A stretch of 54,726 nucleotides of DNA from CAYJPA01 sp964371945 (GCA_964371945.1 CAYJPA010000032.1:1-54726); one strand, 5' to 3'; positions 35,848 to 45,180 are shown, counted from the stretch's first letter. Numbers and translations are program-made. The notes: generated by a model not told the origin, from the letters alone.

Positions 35848-37560
35848 ATGAGCGATCCACGCATTGAACGACTCGAATCCCAGGCCAGGAAGGGACAAGT
35901 TACCAGGCGTCAGGTGCTCGCCACCGGTCTCAAACTCGGTCTCGCGACGCCCGTTATTGCCTCCTTGATGGCAATTGCGCCGGAAGCCGGACTCGCCGCG
36001 CCGAGCGCCGGCAATCTCCGCACGCTTTCGCGCGGGCAGGAGAGCGGCGGCACTTTTACGTACCTGCGCGACGGCGGCTGGCCCGATCTCGATCCCCATT
36101 CCGCCTACGACAACGGCGCGGCCGGAATCATCTGGTCCATTTACGACATGCTGATCCAGTACAAGGGCGAATCGACCAGCGAATACGATCCGATGCTGGC
36201 CGAGTCCTGGGAGGCGAGCGCGGACAACTCCACCTTTACCTTCAAGCTCCACGCCAATGCCACCTTCCATGACGGCGATCCCTGCACCGCGCAAAGTGTG
36301 AAGTCAGCGTTCGAGCGCTTTCTCCTCATGGCTCGCGGACCGGTCAATGTGATCAGCCGGTTTGCGCCGGATCCAGCGATGATCGAAGTGGTCGACGATC
36401 TCACGGTGCGGTTCAATCTCGGCACCCCGCAACCGCTCTTCCTCGCCGCGATGGCTTCCTCCTACGGTCCGTTCGTGGTCAACACGAAGTACGTCGAAGA
36501 GCACAAAACCGAAGAAGATCCGTGGGCATACGAGTGGTATCGCGAGAACGCGATCGGCACTGGCCCATACCAGCTCGTCGAGAACCTCCCAACCGAGCGG
36601 GCGGTGCTCAAGAAGTACGATGGCTACTACCTCGGCTGGGACGGCGCCCACTTCGATGAGATCAACGTCCGGGTCGTTGCCGAGAACGCGACCCGCCGCC
36701 AGCTCATCGAATCAGGCGAGGTCGACGCGACCACACAGAATCTGACGCCGGAGGATGTCGAGGCACTTCAGGCAAACGAGAACCTGCAGATCGTGACCTT
36801 CCCGTCGACCGCGGTCTACTGGACGATCATGAATGTTCCCCGGATGAAGACCAAAGAAGTGCGCCAGGGCTTCTCGTACGCCTTCCCCTACACCGAGGTC
36901 ACGGATGCCGCGTACAAGGGCTTGATCAAGCGTTCCGGACCGGTCGCGGACACCGTTCGCGGCTACGATCCGGACGTGTTCATCTATCAAACCGATCTGG
37001 TCAAGGCGAAGGAGTTGATTCTGGCCGGCGGCTTCGCCGAGGGCGATAGCTTCGATTATGTCTTTGCGACCGGTGAAGCGGTTGAGAGCACGATCGCGCA
37101 GCTCTTCCAGGCCAATGTCCAAGCGATGGGCTTCAACCTGGAGATCAGCGAGATCGAGCGGGCTTCGCTGATCGACTTCATCTACGGCGAATCGGCCGCG
37201 GAAGAGCGCCCGATGTTCATCGGCGGCTGGGGTTGGTGGCCGGACTACAACGACGCCTGGAACCAGCTCGTGCCGAACTTCTCGGAGGCCTCGACCGGCG
37301 GTGGCGGCTCCAACGGCGGCTATTACGTCAACGCCCGCTACGAGGAGTTGATGGCCGAAGTCGAGCACTACACCGATGAGGCCACGATGATCGAGCAGAT
37401 GAAGGAGATCCAGAACATCCTGACCGAGCAAGATCCGCCGGCGATTTTCTACGGACAGCTCCTCTGGTACGCGATCATGCAAAAGAACATCCAGGGTTTC
37501 TACGGAAATTCCCTCTACCTGAGCCAGTATCCGATCTACAGGATGTCGCGCTCATCCTAG
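35848..37560 (+). CDS. Second ABC solute-binding protein, peptide type, orphan
   Basis: A 570-residue SBP_bac_5 protein. The ATG at 35848 has CAGGAG 7 bp upstream; the frame runs back to 35656 but without a site. The leader TRRQVLATGLKLGLATPVIASLMA at about 22-45 (given here as TRRQVLATG then a hydrophobic core) fits a Tat signal. Motifs: DLDPHSAYDNG, LAESWEASADNSTFTFKL, FHDGDPCTAQSVKSAFERF, AIGTGPYQL and a C-terminal WYAIMQKNIQGF. Like the protein at 14.2 kb it has no adjacent permease or ATPase. The gene ends in a strong terminator, so it is monocistronic. Ligand unknown; acidic surface and FxxxDPW patterns do not settle it. Confidence 0.9.
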   Translation: MSDPRIERLESQARKGQVTRRQVLATGLKLGLATPVIASLMAIAPEAGLAAPSAGNLRTLSRGQESGGTFTYLRDGGWPDLDPHSAYDNGAAGIIWSIYDMLIQYKGESTSEYDPMLAESWEASADNSTFTFKLHANATFHDGDPCTAQSVKSAFERFLLMARGPVNVISRFAPDPAMIEVVDDLTVRFNLGTPQPLFLAAMASSYGPFVVNTKYVEEHKTEEDPWAYEWYRENAIGTGPYQLVENLPTERAVLKKYDGYYLGWDGAHFDEINVRVVAENATRRQLIESGEVDATTQNLTPEDVEALQANENLQIVTFPSTAVYWTIMNVPRMKTKEVRQGFSYAFPYTEVTDAAYKGLIKRSGPVADTVRGYDPDVFIYQTDLVKAKELILAGGFAEGDSFDYVFATGEAVESTIAQLFQANVQAMGFNLEISEIERASLIDFIYGESAAEERPMFIGGWGWWPDYNDAWNQLVPNFSEASTGGGGSNGGYYVNARYEELMAEVEHYTDEATMIEQMKEIQNILTEQDPPAIFYGQLLWYAIMQKNIQGFYGNSLYLSQYPIYRMSRSS

Positions 37561-37584
37561 TCGGTTCCCGATTCGGCCCCGACG

Positions 37585-37620
37585 AGAAGCCCCCTGCCGG
37601 CGCCGGCAGGGGGCTTCTTC
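37585..37620 (+). terminator. Strong intrinsic terminator after the solute-binding protein gene
   Basis: A near-perfect 17-bp stem (AGAAGCCCCCTGCCGGC with its complement), followed by TTCTTCTTG. It separates this gene from the gamma-glutamyltransferase gene. Confidence 0.9.
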
Positions 37621-37687
37621 TTGTCACAGGCGAATCGGATATGATCTGGCGCCTTGTCGAATCGAATCGCGGTGAAAGGTGAAATTG

Positions 37688-39406
37688 ATGGCCGAGCGCA
37701 GCCAATTGCAGGTCGACCGAACGGAAGCCGTCTCGAACAACGGGATGGTCGCGGCCAAAACGCCGCAGGCCGCCGGCGCCGGCGCCGATGTGCTGCGTAA
37801 GGGCGGCAATGCGATCGATGCCGCGGTCACCTGCGCGTTTACCGCCTGGGTGGTTGAGCCCTGGATGAATGGCATCGGCGGCGGCGGCTACATGGTTGTC
37901 CACGATTCCGCGAAAGCAGAAACGGTCGCGATCGAATTCCCGATGGTCGCCCCCGCCGGCGCCACCGACGGGATGTTCCCGCTCAAAGGCGGCACCCGCG
38001 ATGCCGCGCTCTTCGGCTGGCCGACCGTGGTCGATGACGCCAACATCGTCGGCCACCGTTCGGTCGCGATTCCCGGCGCGGTGGCCGGACTCGCGCTGGC
38101 GCTCGAGCGTTACGGCACGATTTCGCTGGCCGAAGCCATGGCGCCCGCGATTCGTTACGCCGAGGAGGGCGTGCCGGTTACCTGGCATACCACACTGACA
38201 ATTACCCGCGATCTCGCGACCCTTATCAAATACCCTGCGAGCCGTGAGATCTTCTTCGATCCGTCCGGTCAACCCTGGGGCACGCTGGATGAATCCAACC
38301 CGACGATGCTTCGCCAAATCGATCTCGCGCGCACTCTGCGCACGATCGCCGAACAGGGACCCCGCGCCTTCTACGAAGGGCCGATTGCCGAGGCGATCGT
38401 TCGCCACTTGCAGGAAGGCGGAGCGCCGTTCGTCCACCCCGACTTCGCGAACTACCAAGCCGCGGTAATTCCAGCATTGACCTCCAGCTATCACGGGCAC
38501 GAGATCGCCACGATCGGCAAAGCCACCGGCGGAACGACACTCTCGGAAGCGCTGCGCATACTCGACGGATTCGACCTGGCTCGTCTCGGGCACAATTCCG
38601 TCGCGAATCTGCACCTTCAGGCCGAGGCCTATCGGATCGCGTTCGCTGATCGGTTCGCGTACCTGGCCGATCCCAATTTCGTTGAGGTCCCCTTCGACGC
38701 CCTTCTGTCAAGTGAGTATCTCGACCACCGGCGATCGAAGATCTCACCTGAACGGGCCGCGCCAATCTGCGCGGGCGGCCGGGAGGCGCTCGGGGTCAAG
38801 CACCAACTGGCCGGTTCGATGCCCGATTATTCCAGTAGCGGCTGTACGACCCATTTGAGCACGATCGACAGGTCGGGGATGTCAGTTTCGCTCACTCAAA
38901 CGCTCCTGAGCCTTTGGGGCAGCCGCGTGACCGTTCCGGGTACTGGGATTCTGTTGAACAACGGAATGATGTGGTTCGATCCCGAACCAGGGCGACCAAA
39001 CTCAGTCCAAGGCGGCAAACGGCCACTTTCGAACATGACACCGGCCATTGTTCTCAAGGACGGAAAAGCCACCGCGGCACTCGGCGCCAGCGGTGGCCGC
39101 AAGATCATGAACTGCGTCAGCCAGATCGCGATGAACCTGATCGATCACGGTCTTTCGATGCAGCCGGCCGTAAGCGCGCCACGCATCGACGCTTCCACAC
39201 CGGCGCTTTACGCCAATCTCAATCTCGGCGCCGAAACAATCGCCGCCTTGCGAGACCTTGGCCATGCCGTCGTTGTCAAAGACGACCGCCTGTTGCGCGG
39301 TGAGTTCTCATCGCCCGCCTGCGTGCAGGTTGCATCCGACGGCACATTCCGTGGCGGCGTCGACCCCTGGTACTTCCCCGCCACCGCTTCCGGCGCAAGC
39401 AGATAG
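37688..39406 (+). CDS. Gamma-glutamyltransferase family protein
   Basis: About 572 residues of the Ntn-hydrolase GGT family. Conserved parts: VAAKTPQAAGAGADVLRKGG near the start (as AAGADVLRKGGNA), the auto-cleavage site in SSGCTTHLS with Thr387 as the likely nucleophile, and the small-subunit motifs GGKRPLSNMTPA and GASGG. The first residues after the ATG show no signal peptide, so it is predicted cytoplasmic, unlike the periplasmic E. coli enzyme. The ATG at 37688 has AAAGG 8 bp upstream. Relatives hydrolyse glutathione or gamma-glutamyl peptides, or cephalosporin-like amides; which is unclear. Full length, no frameshift. Confidence 0.92.
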   Translation: MAERSQLQVDRTEAVSNNGMVAAKTPQAAGAGADVLRKGGNAIDAAVTCAFTAWVVEPWMNGIGGGGYMVVHDSAKAETVAIEFPMVAPAGATDGMFPLKGGTRDAALFGWPTVVDDANIVGHRSVAIPGAVAGLALALERYGTISLAEAMAPAIRYAEEGVPVTWHTTLTITRDLATLIKYPASREIFFDPSGQPWGTLDESNPTMLRQIDLARTLRTIAEQGPRAFYEGPIAEAIVRHLQEGGAPFVHPDFANYQAAVIPALTSSYHGHEIATIGKATGGTTLSEALRILDGFDLARLGHNSVANLHLQAEAYRIAFADRFAYLADPNFVEVPFDALLSSEYLDHRRSKISPERAAPICAGGREALGVKHQLAGSMPDYSSSGCTTHLSTIDRSGMSVSLTQTLLSLWGSRVTVPGTGILLNNGMMWFDPEPGRPNSVQGGKRPLSNMTPAIVLKDGKATAALGASGGRKIMNCVSQIAMNLIDHGLSMQPAVSAPRIDASTPALYANLNLGAETIAALRDLGHAVVVKDDRLLRGEFSSPACVQVASDGTFRGGVDPWYFPATASGASR

Positions 39407-39439
39407 GTGGTCCGTTGCGAGGAGCATGTCGGCCTTTTC

Positions 39440-39554
39440 AGGCTTCCGCGGTGCGAGCCCGCGGGTGGCTCCCCTATGACGGTGACCATCACCGATGCCC
39501 ACGTTACCGTAGGGGAGAGACCTGTGCTCTTCCACGGGATTCGCTTCAGGAAGC
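39440..39554. repeat. Structured dispersed repeat, copy B
   Basis: Second copy of the element at 24052-24155. The 38-bp block 39454-39491 is nearly identical. The third hairpin is GGGAGAG with CTCTTCC around the same ACCTGT loop: both arms differ from copy A, so pairing is kept. An outer stem GGCTTCC (39440-39446) with GGAAGCC (39548-39554) closes the structure. It again lies between convergent genes. Confidence 0.7.
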
Positions 39555-39561
39555 CATGCAT

Positions 39562-41265
39562 TTACCGCCGAACAGCGGCCGCTTTTGCGGTTGTTCGCGT
39601 GGCCGCCGCCGGCCCCATACCCCGTGTCAACGGTGTTCCCTTGGCGCGATTCGATTGGTAGTAGCTGAAGCCACCTGGAAAATCGCGCACGATCCCGGAA
39701 TCGATCTCGATCGTCCGGGTGCAAAGCTTGTCCAGGAAATAGCGGTCGTGCGAGATCGTTAGGATCGTCCCGTTGAAGTCGAGCAACGCTGCTTCCAGCA
39801 CTTCGACCGATGCGATATCGAGGTTGTTCGTCGGTTCGTCCAGCAGCAGGAAGTTTGCGCCGCCGAGGATCAACGTGCCGATCTGAAGCCGCGCCTTTTC
39901 TCCGCCTGACAGATTTCCGATCTTGTTCATCGAATCGTGGCGATCGAACAGCAAACCGCCCAGGAAACTGATCGCCTGCTGCTCCGTATAGGGCCGTAAT
40001 TTGCGCACCAATTCGAGCGGCGTTTGGTTAAGATCGAGCGTTTCCTGTTCTTGCGCGTAGTAGCCGACGACAACAGATGGCCCAATCCGCAGCACGCCTG
40101 AGCTCGGCGTTTCCTTACCCAGAATCATGCGAAAAAGCGTCGTCTTGCCAGCGCCGTTCGGACCGATGAGCCCGATTCGCTCGCTATTTCGGACGACGAG
40201 ATCGAACGGCTTCGCCACGACTCGTTCGCCGAACGATTTTGCGACACCCGCGCCCTCCAACACCATCGTCGCGCCGCGCTCGATATCGAACTCGACCTCG
40301 ATCTTGCGCCGTGTCAGCGATGGTGCCGCGGTCGACTCAAGCTTCTCCTTCTCCTCGGCCATTTTCCGCCGCTGGTTCTCGGCGCGCGATGCGAACTTCG
40401 GATTTTGACGCGCCCATTGCGTGAGCTGTTCCGCGCTCGCCTTGAGCTTCTTGAACTCTCGCTCTTGCAGATCTCGCAGCTGCATCGCTCGTTCTCGCCG
40501 TTGCCGCTTTTCTTCGACGAATGCGGTGTAGTTGCCGGGATAAACTTCGATCTTCCCGTCCTCGAGCTCGAAAATCTCGTTTGCGATGCGGTCGATCAGG
40601 TAGCGATCGTGGGTAATGGTCGCAACAGCGCCCGTGTAGGCGGCCAGGTACCCTTCGAGCCATGCCTTCGCGCCGAGGTCGAGATGGTTGTCCGGTTCGT
40701 CGAGCAAAAGCACATCCGGCCGTTCGACGAGCAATCGCGCCAGTCCGACCAGCTTCTTTTCACCGCCGCTCAGCACGCCGATCTTCTGTTCCCATCGCGC
40801 TCTTGGTATGCGCAGGCCTTCGAGCACACTGGCAGATTCGACATCGCCGTCACCGCGTTGACCTGCTTCGGAACGAGCGAGCGTTTCGCTGTACTCGTCC
40901 ATGACCGCTGTCAACTCATCATCGGTGAGCGGTTCAGCCATTCGAGCCTCGAGCGCGGCCAGATGCGCCTCGAGCGCCGCGGGATCGCCGGCCGCGAGCG
41001 CGACCGCGTCGTGAATGGAAAGCTCTGGATCGAGACCCGACTCCTGGGTGAGAAAACCGACACGCAAACCTCGTTGGTGCGTGACGGAGCCGCCGTTCGG
41101 TTTGAGCGTCAGCGCCATGATCCGGAAGAGCGTGCTCTTGCCGGCTCCGTTAGCGCCGATCAGCGCAAGGCGGTCGCCGGTCTTCACCTCGAACGAGACA
41201 TCCTCGAAGATCTGGTTGCCGCCGTGGGCATGCCGGATATTTGCAGCTTGAATCAGAAGCGTCAT
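39562..41265 (-). CDS. ABC-F family ATP-binding protein
   Basis: A 567-residue soluble protein with two ABC domains and no membrane segments. Each has a Walker A (GANGAGKST at about 37-45 and GPNGAGKTT in the second half), a signature (LSGGEKK and LSGGEKA) and a Walker B (LLLDEPDNHLD and LLLDEPTNNLD). Between them is the charged linker (EKRQRRERAMQLRDLQ) of ABC-F proteins, which act at the ribosome exit site in translation or antibiotic protection. The end is a short basic/Ala tail. Housekeeping Uup/YdiF-like is more likely than antibiotic protection, but sequence alone cannot decide. Confidence 0.93.
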   Translation of the reverse strand: MTLLIQAANIRHAHGGNQIFEDVSFEVKTGDRLALIGANGAGKSTLFRIMALTLKPNGGSVTHQRGLRVGFLTQESGLDPELSIHDAVALAAGDPAALEAHLAALEARMAEPLTDDELTAVMDEYSETLARSEAGQRGDGDVESASVLEGLRIPRARWEQKIGVLSGGEKKLVGLARLLVERPDVLLLDEPDNHLDLGAKAWLEGYLAAYTGAVATITHDRYLIDRIANEIFELEDGKIEVYPGNYTAFVEEKRQRRERAMQLRDLQEREFKKLKASAEQLTQWARQNPKFASRAENQRRKMAEEKEKLESTAAPSLTRRKIEVEFDIERGATMVLEGAGVAKSFGERVVAKPFDLVVRNSERIGLIGPNGAGKTTLFRMILGKETPSSGVLRIGPSVVVGYYAQEQETLDLNQTPLELVRKLRPYTEQQAISFLGGLLFDRHDSMNKIGNLSGGEKARLQIGTLILGGANFLLLDEPTNNLDIASVEVLEAALLDFNGTILTISHDRYFLDKLCTRTIEIDSGIVRDFPGGFSYYQSNRAKGTPLTRGMGPAAATRTTAKAAAVRR

Positions 41266-41484
41266 GGTGAGGGCTCAGAGATAGGGCGGAAGGTCAGCCC
41301 ATAATCCTAGCATGCGGCGCAGCGTATCCAGCAAATCGCCTGACACGTATGATCATTGAGGCGGAACGCCACGATCGTTGATTGACCGGCGCGTGTCGAC
41401 CGACTCGCTTGTTATCTTTGTTGCTGCAGTGCATCGCTCGCCTGCTTCTGTGCGCATCGCGTGAATCTATTGGATGGTGACTAA

Positions 41485-43770
41485 TTGATTCTTGCGGTTG
41501 AACCCAGCTGTAAACGACCTCACAAAGCGATTCACTGGATAATCGCCACTTTCTTATTGGCGATCCTCTCGATATCCGTCATTCCGAAAACAACGGATGC
41601 ACACGGCGAGCTCAAGCGATCGAGTCCGTCCGCCGACGCCGTACTGGCGGCGCCGCCGAAGAAGATCGAATTGTGGGTGACAGAATCCGTTGCCACCGGC
41701 GTGGGCTCCCCTGCCCTCACTCTGCTCGACGAGAGCGGCAAATCGCTCCCAGTCACCGACTTGATGGTCGATCCGGCCGATTCCCACCACGTGACCGCAT
41801 CAGTCAGCGGAGTCGGCTTCGGCACGTTCACCGTGGCTTGGTCGAATCGATCCAATGACGACGGCCATGTCCTGAGCGGCACCTTTGCCTTCAGAGTCGG
41901 TGGCACCAGTCGCGCACCGGGCGCCGCGACCGTCGAGGGCGAAACGCCGCGAATCTGGGCGATCGTCACCCGCTGGCTGACCTTCTTTGCCGGCGCGGTC
42001 GCCGCGGCCGGATTCCTGATCGCGCTGCTGATCTACAAGGGACCGTCTGATGATCGATCTTCTGAGCGACGGCTCCAATTGATCGTTGTTGCGTCTCTCA
42101 TAGGGATGATCGCGACGGCGCTTGAACCATTCCTCCAGAGCCAGTTTCCGCCTTCTGGCGTTGTCGCGCCGAGCGTGAGCGATGCGTTAGGTGGATTGCC
42201 AAATGCCTGGTTCTTCCGTGTTCCTGCACTGGCCTTGACTGCTTTGATTGCGATTGCGCTGCTCGTCCACGTTCCATTGCGCGCAAGACAGTTGATTCTC
42301 GGGGCAGGCGCCACCGCTGGGTTGATTGCCCTGCTCGGACTCGCACTGACGAGCCACGCCTCAGCCCGCGAGTCGTGGAAGTTGGCTGCAACCGCTTCGG
42401 TGATCGTCCATCAATGGTCGATCGGCCTTTGGGCTGGCGGCCTGATTCAACTTCTGATCGCCCGTCCCTTTCAACGTGGCGATGGCGAAACAATGCCGAT
42501 CCAACGCTTTTCATTTTTGGCGCTCTTCCTGGCACTGGCCGGAATTGTGACCGGCATCATCAACGCCGGCTTGATCTTGCCCGCGGTCAATTCGCTTTGG
42601 AAGAGCGACTACGGACGGGTACTGATCTACAAAATCGTCATTCTCGTTCCGATTCTGGCTCTTGCGACCTACCATCGATTGACGTTACGCAAAGCGCTCG
42701 ATCGGGTTGCGAATGCGCTGCGCCTAACATTGCGGTTGGAAACCCTCTTGATCGTCTTTGTGGTGCTCGGTGGCTCGGTGCTCGCGTTACTGGCCCCGCC
42801 ATCTGTCGTGAAGAGCAACTTTTCCTCAGTCGACCTCGCCGCGGAGCTTCCGACTCCAGACGGAACCGCCAGCTCAGGTCAATACGCGCGTTTCAGAATT
42901 GAACCGGCCAAGCAGGGCGAAAACGAATTGGCGGTCGCGGTCACGACATCCAAACCCGTCGCGCTCAGCGCCGAGGGCCAGTTGGTCGACGCCCCCCCGA
43001 TGACCGATGTCGTGCTCATACGGGTTTCGCTGACGAATTTGTTGCAAGCGCTCCCGCCAATCGAGATCGATCTGACGTCCGATGCCTCGGGTTGGTTCCG
43101 TTCTTCGAAGCTTCAGCTTGGGCTGGATGGCTGGTGGCGGGCCGATGTCGTTGTTCGCCGGCTCGGGGTGGAGGATGTCACCGTTCCGTTTTACGTGATA
43201 TTCCCTGACCCGAACATCCACGGGGAGTCCGCCGTCCGCACTCCAGAATCGTCAGACGAAGCACGAGCGATCTTCGAATCGGGGCTCAATGGACTCTTGA
43301 CGCTCAACTCGGTGCATTTCACTGAACGGCTTGGGGGCGGCACCGGCACAATTGTCTTTTCAGACCACATCACCCATGCCGCGACGGGTGATCAGCCCGC
43401 TGCCATGAGAATCGCAACCAGCGATTCCGAGATCATTCGCATGGGTGGCTTCCAGTGGGTGCGAGATACGGGCGAAGAATGGTCGAAAACCGACGCGCTC
43501 GACGTGGTTCCTCCATCTCAATGGGGAACGGACTATGAGAACGCGACTGGGTTCCGGCTCGGCATTGAGGAACTGGCCGGCGGCCGCACCGCGCGGATCG
43601 TGAGCTTCTATGTGCCGGGCGATCGTTTTGCGTCTGCCTGGTACTCGTGGTGGGTGGATGTCGAAACAGGCCGCCTGCTCCGCGAAACGATGGTCTCTCG
43701 CGGTCATTACATGGTCCGTGACTACGACAGCTTCGACTCCGCGCCACCGATCATCGCACCAACCGATTGA
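41485..43770 (+). CDS. CopC-CopD fusion copper transport/resistance protein with extra C-terminal domains
   Basis: A 761-residue membrane protein. A signal segment (WIIATFLLAILSISVIP) is followed by AHGELKRSSPSADAVL, the CopC start; the His after Ala would form the N-terminal copper brace, with a later His in DGHVLSGTF. Then about eight membrane helices (from WLTFFAGAVAAAGFLIALL to LETLLIVFVVLGGSVLALL, about 160-440) of the CopD type, and two extra exported domains: a strand-rich YtkA/FixH-like part (about 455-580) and a LppX/LolA-like part (about 590-750). CopC-CopD imports copper. The start is a TTG with a weak site, so it may lie a few codons away. The combination of four modules in one chain is uncommon. 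Confidence 0.8.
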   Translation: MILAVEPSCKRPHKAIHWIIATFLLAILSISVIPKTTDAHGELKRSSPSADAVLAAPPKKIELWVTESVATGVGSPALTLLDESGKSLPVTDLMVDPADSHHVTASVSGVGFGTFTVAWSNRSNDDGHVLSGTFAFRVGGTSRAPGAATVEGETPRIWAIVTRWLTFFAGAVAAAGFLIALLIYKGPSDDRSSERRLQLIVVASLIGMIATALEPFLQSQFPPSGVVAPSVSDALGGLPNAWFFRVPALALTALIAIALLVHVPLRARQLILGAGATAGLIALLGLALTSHASARESWKLAATASVIVHQWSIGLWAGGLIQLLIARPFQRGDGETMPIQRFSFLALFLALAGIVTGIINAGLILPAVNSLWKSDYGRVLIYKIVILVPILALATYHRLTLRKALDRVANALRLTLRLETLLIVFVVLGGSVLALLAPPSVVKSNFSSVDLAAELPTPDGTASSGQYARFRIEPAKQGENELAVAVTTSKPVALSAEGQLVDAPPMTDVVLIRVSLTNLLQALPPIEIDLTSDASGWFRSSKLQLGLDGWWRADVVVRRLGVEDVTVPFYVIFPDPNIHGESAVRTPESSDEARAIFESGLNGLLTLNSVHFTERLGGGTGTIVFSDHITHAATGDQPAAMRIATSDSEIIRMGGFQWVRDTGEEWSKTDALDVVPPSQWGTDYENATGFRLGIEELAGGRTARIVSFYVPGDRFASAWYSWWVDVETGRLLRETMVSRGHYMVRDYDSFDSAPPIIAPTD

Positions 43771-43973
43771 CCTTGCCAAATCGATTTGCCTGTTCGGGGC
43801 AATTCATTATTCGGTTTGCCACGTGTAGGGGCGGTTCGCGGTGCGTCCTGAAAGCTCTCATGGACTAACCGGGGAAGGACCGGTCGAAGGAGGGACCAAG
43901 CCACCTTCGTAGCAGCCCGCCAGCGATCGGGGAGACCGGGGCGCTGAAGCGCGGGGTCGAGCCCTCTTAGGGA

Positions 43974-43983
43974 NNNNNNNNNN
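43974..43983. other. Scaffold gap (ten Ns)
   Basis: Ten N bases, the usual placeholder for an unresolved join of unknown true length. Sequence on both sides shares an imperfect repeat, a likely reason why assembly broke here. Confidence 0.95.
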
Positions 43984-44181
43984 TTGACATTCCAAATTCT
44001 ATTTGCGTGTTGGGGGAAATTATTTATTGGTTTCGCCCGGTGTTGGGGGGGTGCGCTACCCGCCCGGCGTCGAACACCAACGTGTAACGAAGACAAACGA
44101 TTTGATCGCCTTGGTTCAACGTTCGTTTCAGGGTTGAACATCGTGGTCGATGAGAAGGGCGGCTCACGAGCCGCGCCCTAC

Positions 44182-44265
44182 ACGCCGCGCCCTACACGCC
44201 GCGCCCTACACGCCGCGCTCTACACGCCGCGCCCTACACGCCGCGCCCTACACGCCGTGCCGTAA
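44182..44265. repeat. Tandem array of 14-bp units
   Basis: Five 14-bp units of ACGCCGCGCCCTAC (one with a C-to-T change) followed by a degenerate sixth, with a partial unit before the array at 44166-44181. It follows the palindrome at 44158-44180 directly and looks like local expansion of the palindrome's end, probably by replication slippage. Confidence 0.9.
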
Positions 44266-44300
44266 CCGCCGCACGTTTTCAACCTGATCTGAATTGAGGG

Positions 44301-45170
44301 TCAGCGCCAGCTTGTGGCGAGGATCAGCAGGACCGCGATGCCGGCCCCAACTCGGTAGATCACGAAGACCGTCGCACTCGAGCGTTGCAGGAAGCGCAGC
44401 AGAATCGCTATCGAGGCAAATCCGCTGATCGCGGAGGCGAGGATTCCGAGGACCAATTGCCCGTTCCCGATGCCGCCGGCGCCTTCCGAGATCAGATCGT
44501 AGATTCCCTTCAAACCGGCAAGCGTCACCAACGGCGTTCCAAGCAGGAACGAAAAGCGGGCGGCGTCGGCCCGCTTGATCTCTCGGAAGAGACCCGCGGT
44601 CAACGTGATCCCCGACCGGGAAACGCCCGGGAAGAGCGCTAGCATCTGGGCGAAACCGATCGCAACCGCGTCGACCGGTCCCAGATCTTCAATCCCGCGG
44701 AGGTGCTTCGCCCTTCGATCCGCCAGCAACAGCAGAATCGCAAAAGCGATCAGGACAATCGCGATCAGGGCGATCGAGCGGGAATGATGCTCGCCGCTGT
44801 GAAAGAAGTCGTCAATTGGATCTTGCAAGAGCAGTCCCGCGATGCCGCCGGGGATGCTGCCGAGAACAAGCATCCAGGCGAGACGAGCATCTCGGTCCTT
44901 TTCGCTCGAATCGGCAGGACTCCAGCGCATGTGCGTGAGCGGCCGGCGCAACGCATCCGGCGCCGCAAGCAGCATGTTGAGCAACTCCCGCCAGAAGTAA
45001 GTGAAAACGGCCGCCAGAGTCCCGAGATGAAGCGCGGCATCGAACGAAAGACCGGGCTCGTCCCATCCGAAGAGCCAGGGAACGAGAATCAGATGGCCGG
45101 AAGAGGAGATCGGAAGAAACTCAGTCAGTCCCTGAACGATTCCGAGCACGATCGCCTGAAGGAAACTCAT
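44301..45170 (-). CDS. uppP: Undecaprenyl-diphosphatase
   Basis: A 289-residue polytopic membrane enzyme that recycles undecaprenyl diphosphate to the monophosphate carrier used for peptidoglycan and other wall polymers. Motifs: TEFLPISSSGH at about 16-26 (Glu17, Ser and His of the active site) and FPGVSRSG near 175. About eight hydrophobic helices. The ATG at 45170 has GGAG just upstream; the frame runs on to 45386 inside the previous gene but without homology. It starts 10 bp after the flippase-like gene on the same strand, so the two form an operon for lipid-carrier handling. Also known as BacA-type bacitracin resistance protein. Confidence 0.95.
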   Translation of the reverse strand: MSFLQAIVLGIVQGLTEFLPISSSGHLILVPWLFGWDEPGLSFDAALHLGTLAAVFTYFWRELLNMLLAAPDALRRPLTHMRWSPADSSEKDRDARLAWMLVLGSIPGGIAGLLLQDPIDDFFHSGEHHSRSIALIAIVLIAFAILLLLADRRAKHLRGIEDLGPVDAVAIGFAQMLALFPGVSRSGITLTAGLFREIKRADAARFSFLLGTPLVTLAGLKGIYDLISEGAGGIGNGQLVLGILASAISGFASIAILLRFLQRSSATVFVIYRVGAGIAVLLILATSWR

Positions 45171-45180
45171 CGCGACTCCA

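Larger units (their letters stand above)
43771..44300. other. Repeat-rich stretch with scaffold gap
   Basis: No protein gene is supported. It contains an AT-rich block at about 43771-43840, an imperfect match to it after the gap (43984-44055), a palindrome (GGGCGGCTC with GAGCCGC-CCC at about 44158-44180) and a tandem array of 14-bp units. A frame that crosses the gap on the minus strand is not credible. Confidence 0.7.

Noticed and set aside
43722..44141. Minus-strand open frame of 139 codons across the scaffold gap
   Set aside because: It runs through the ten Ns, overlaps the end of the CopC-CopD gene and has no recognisable motif or start site.
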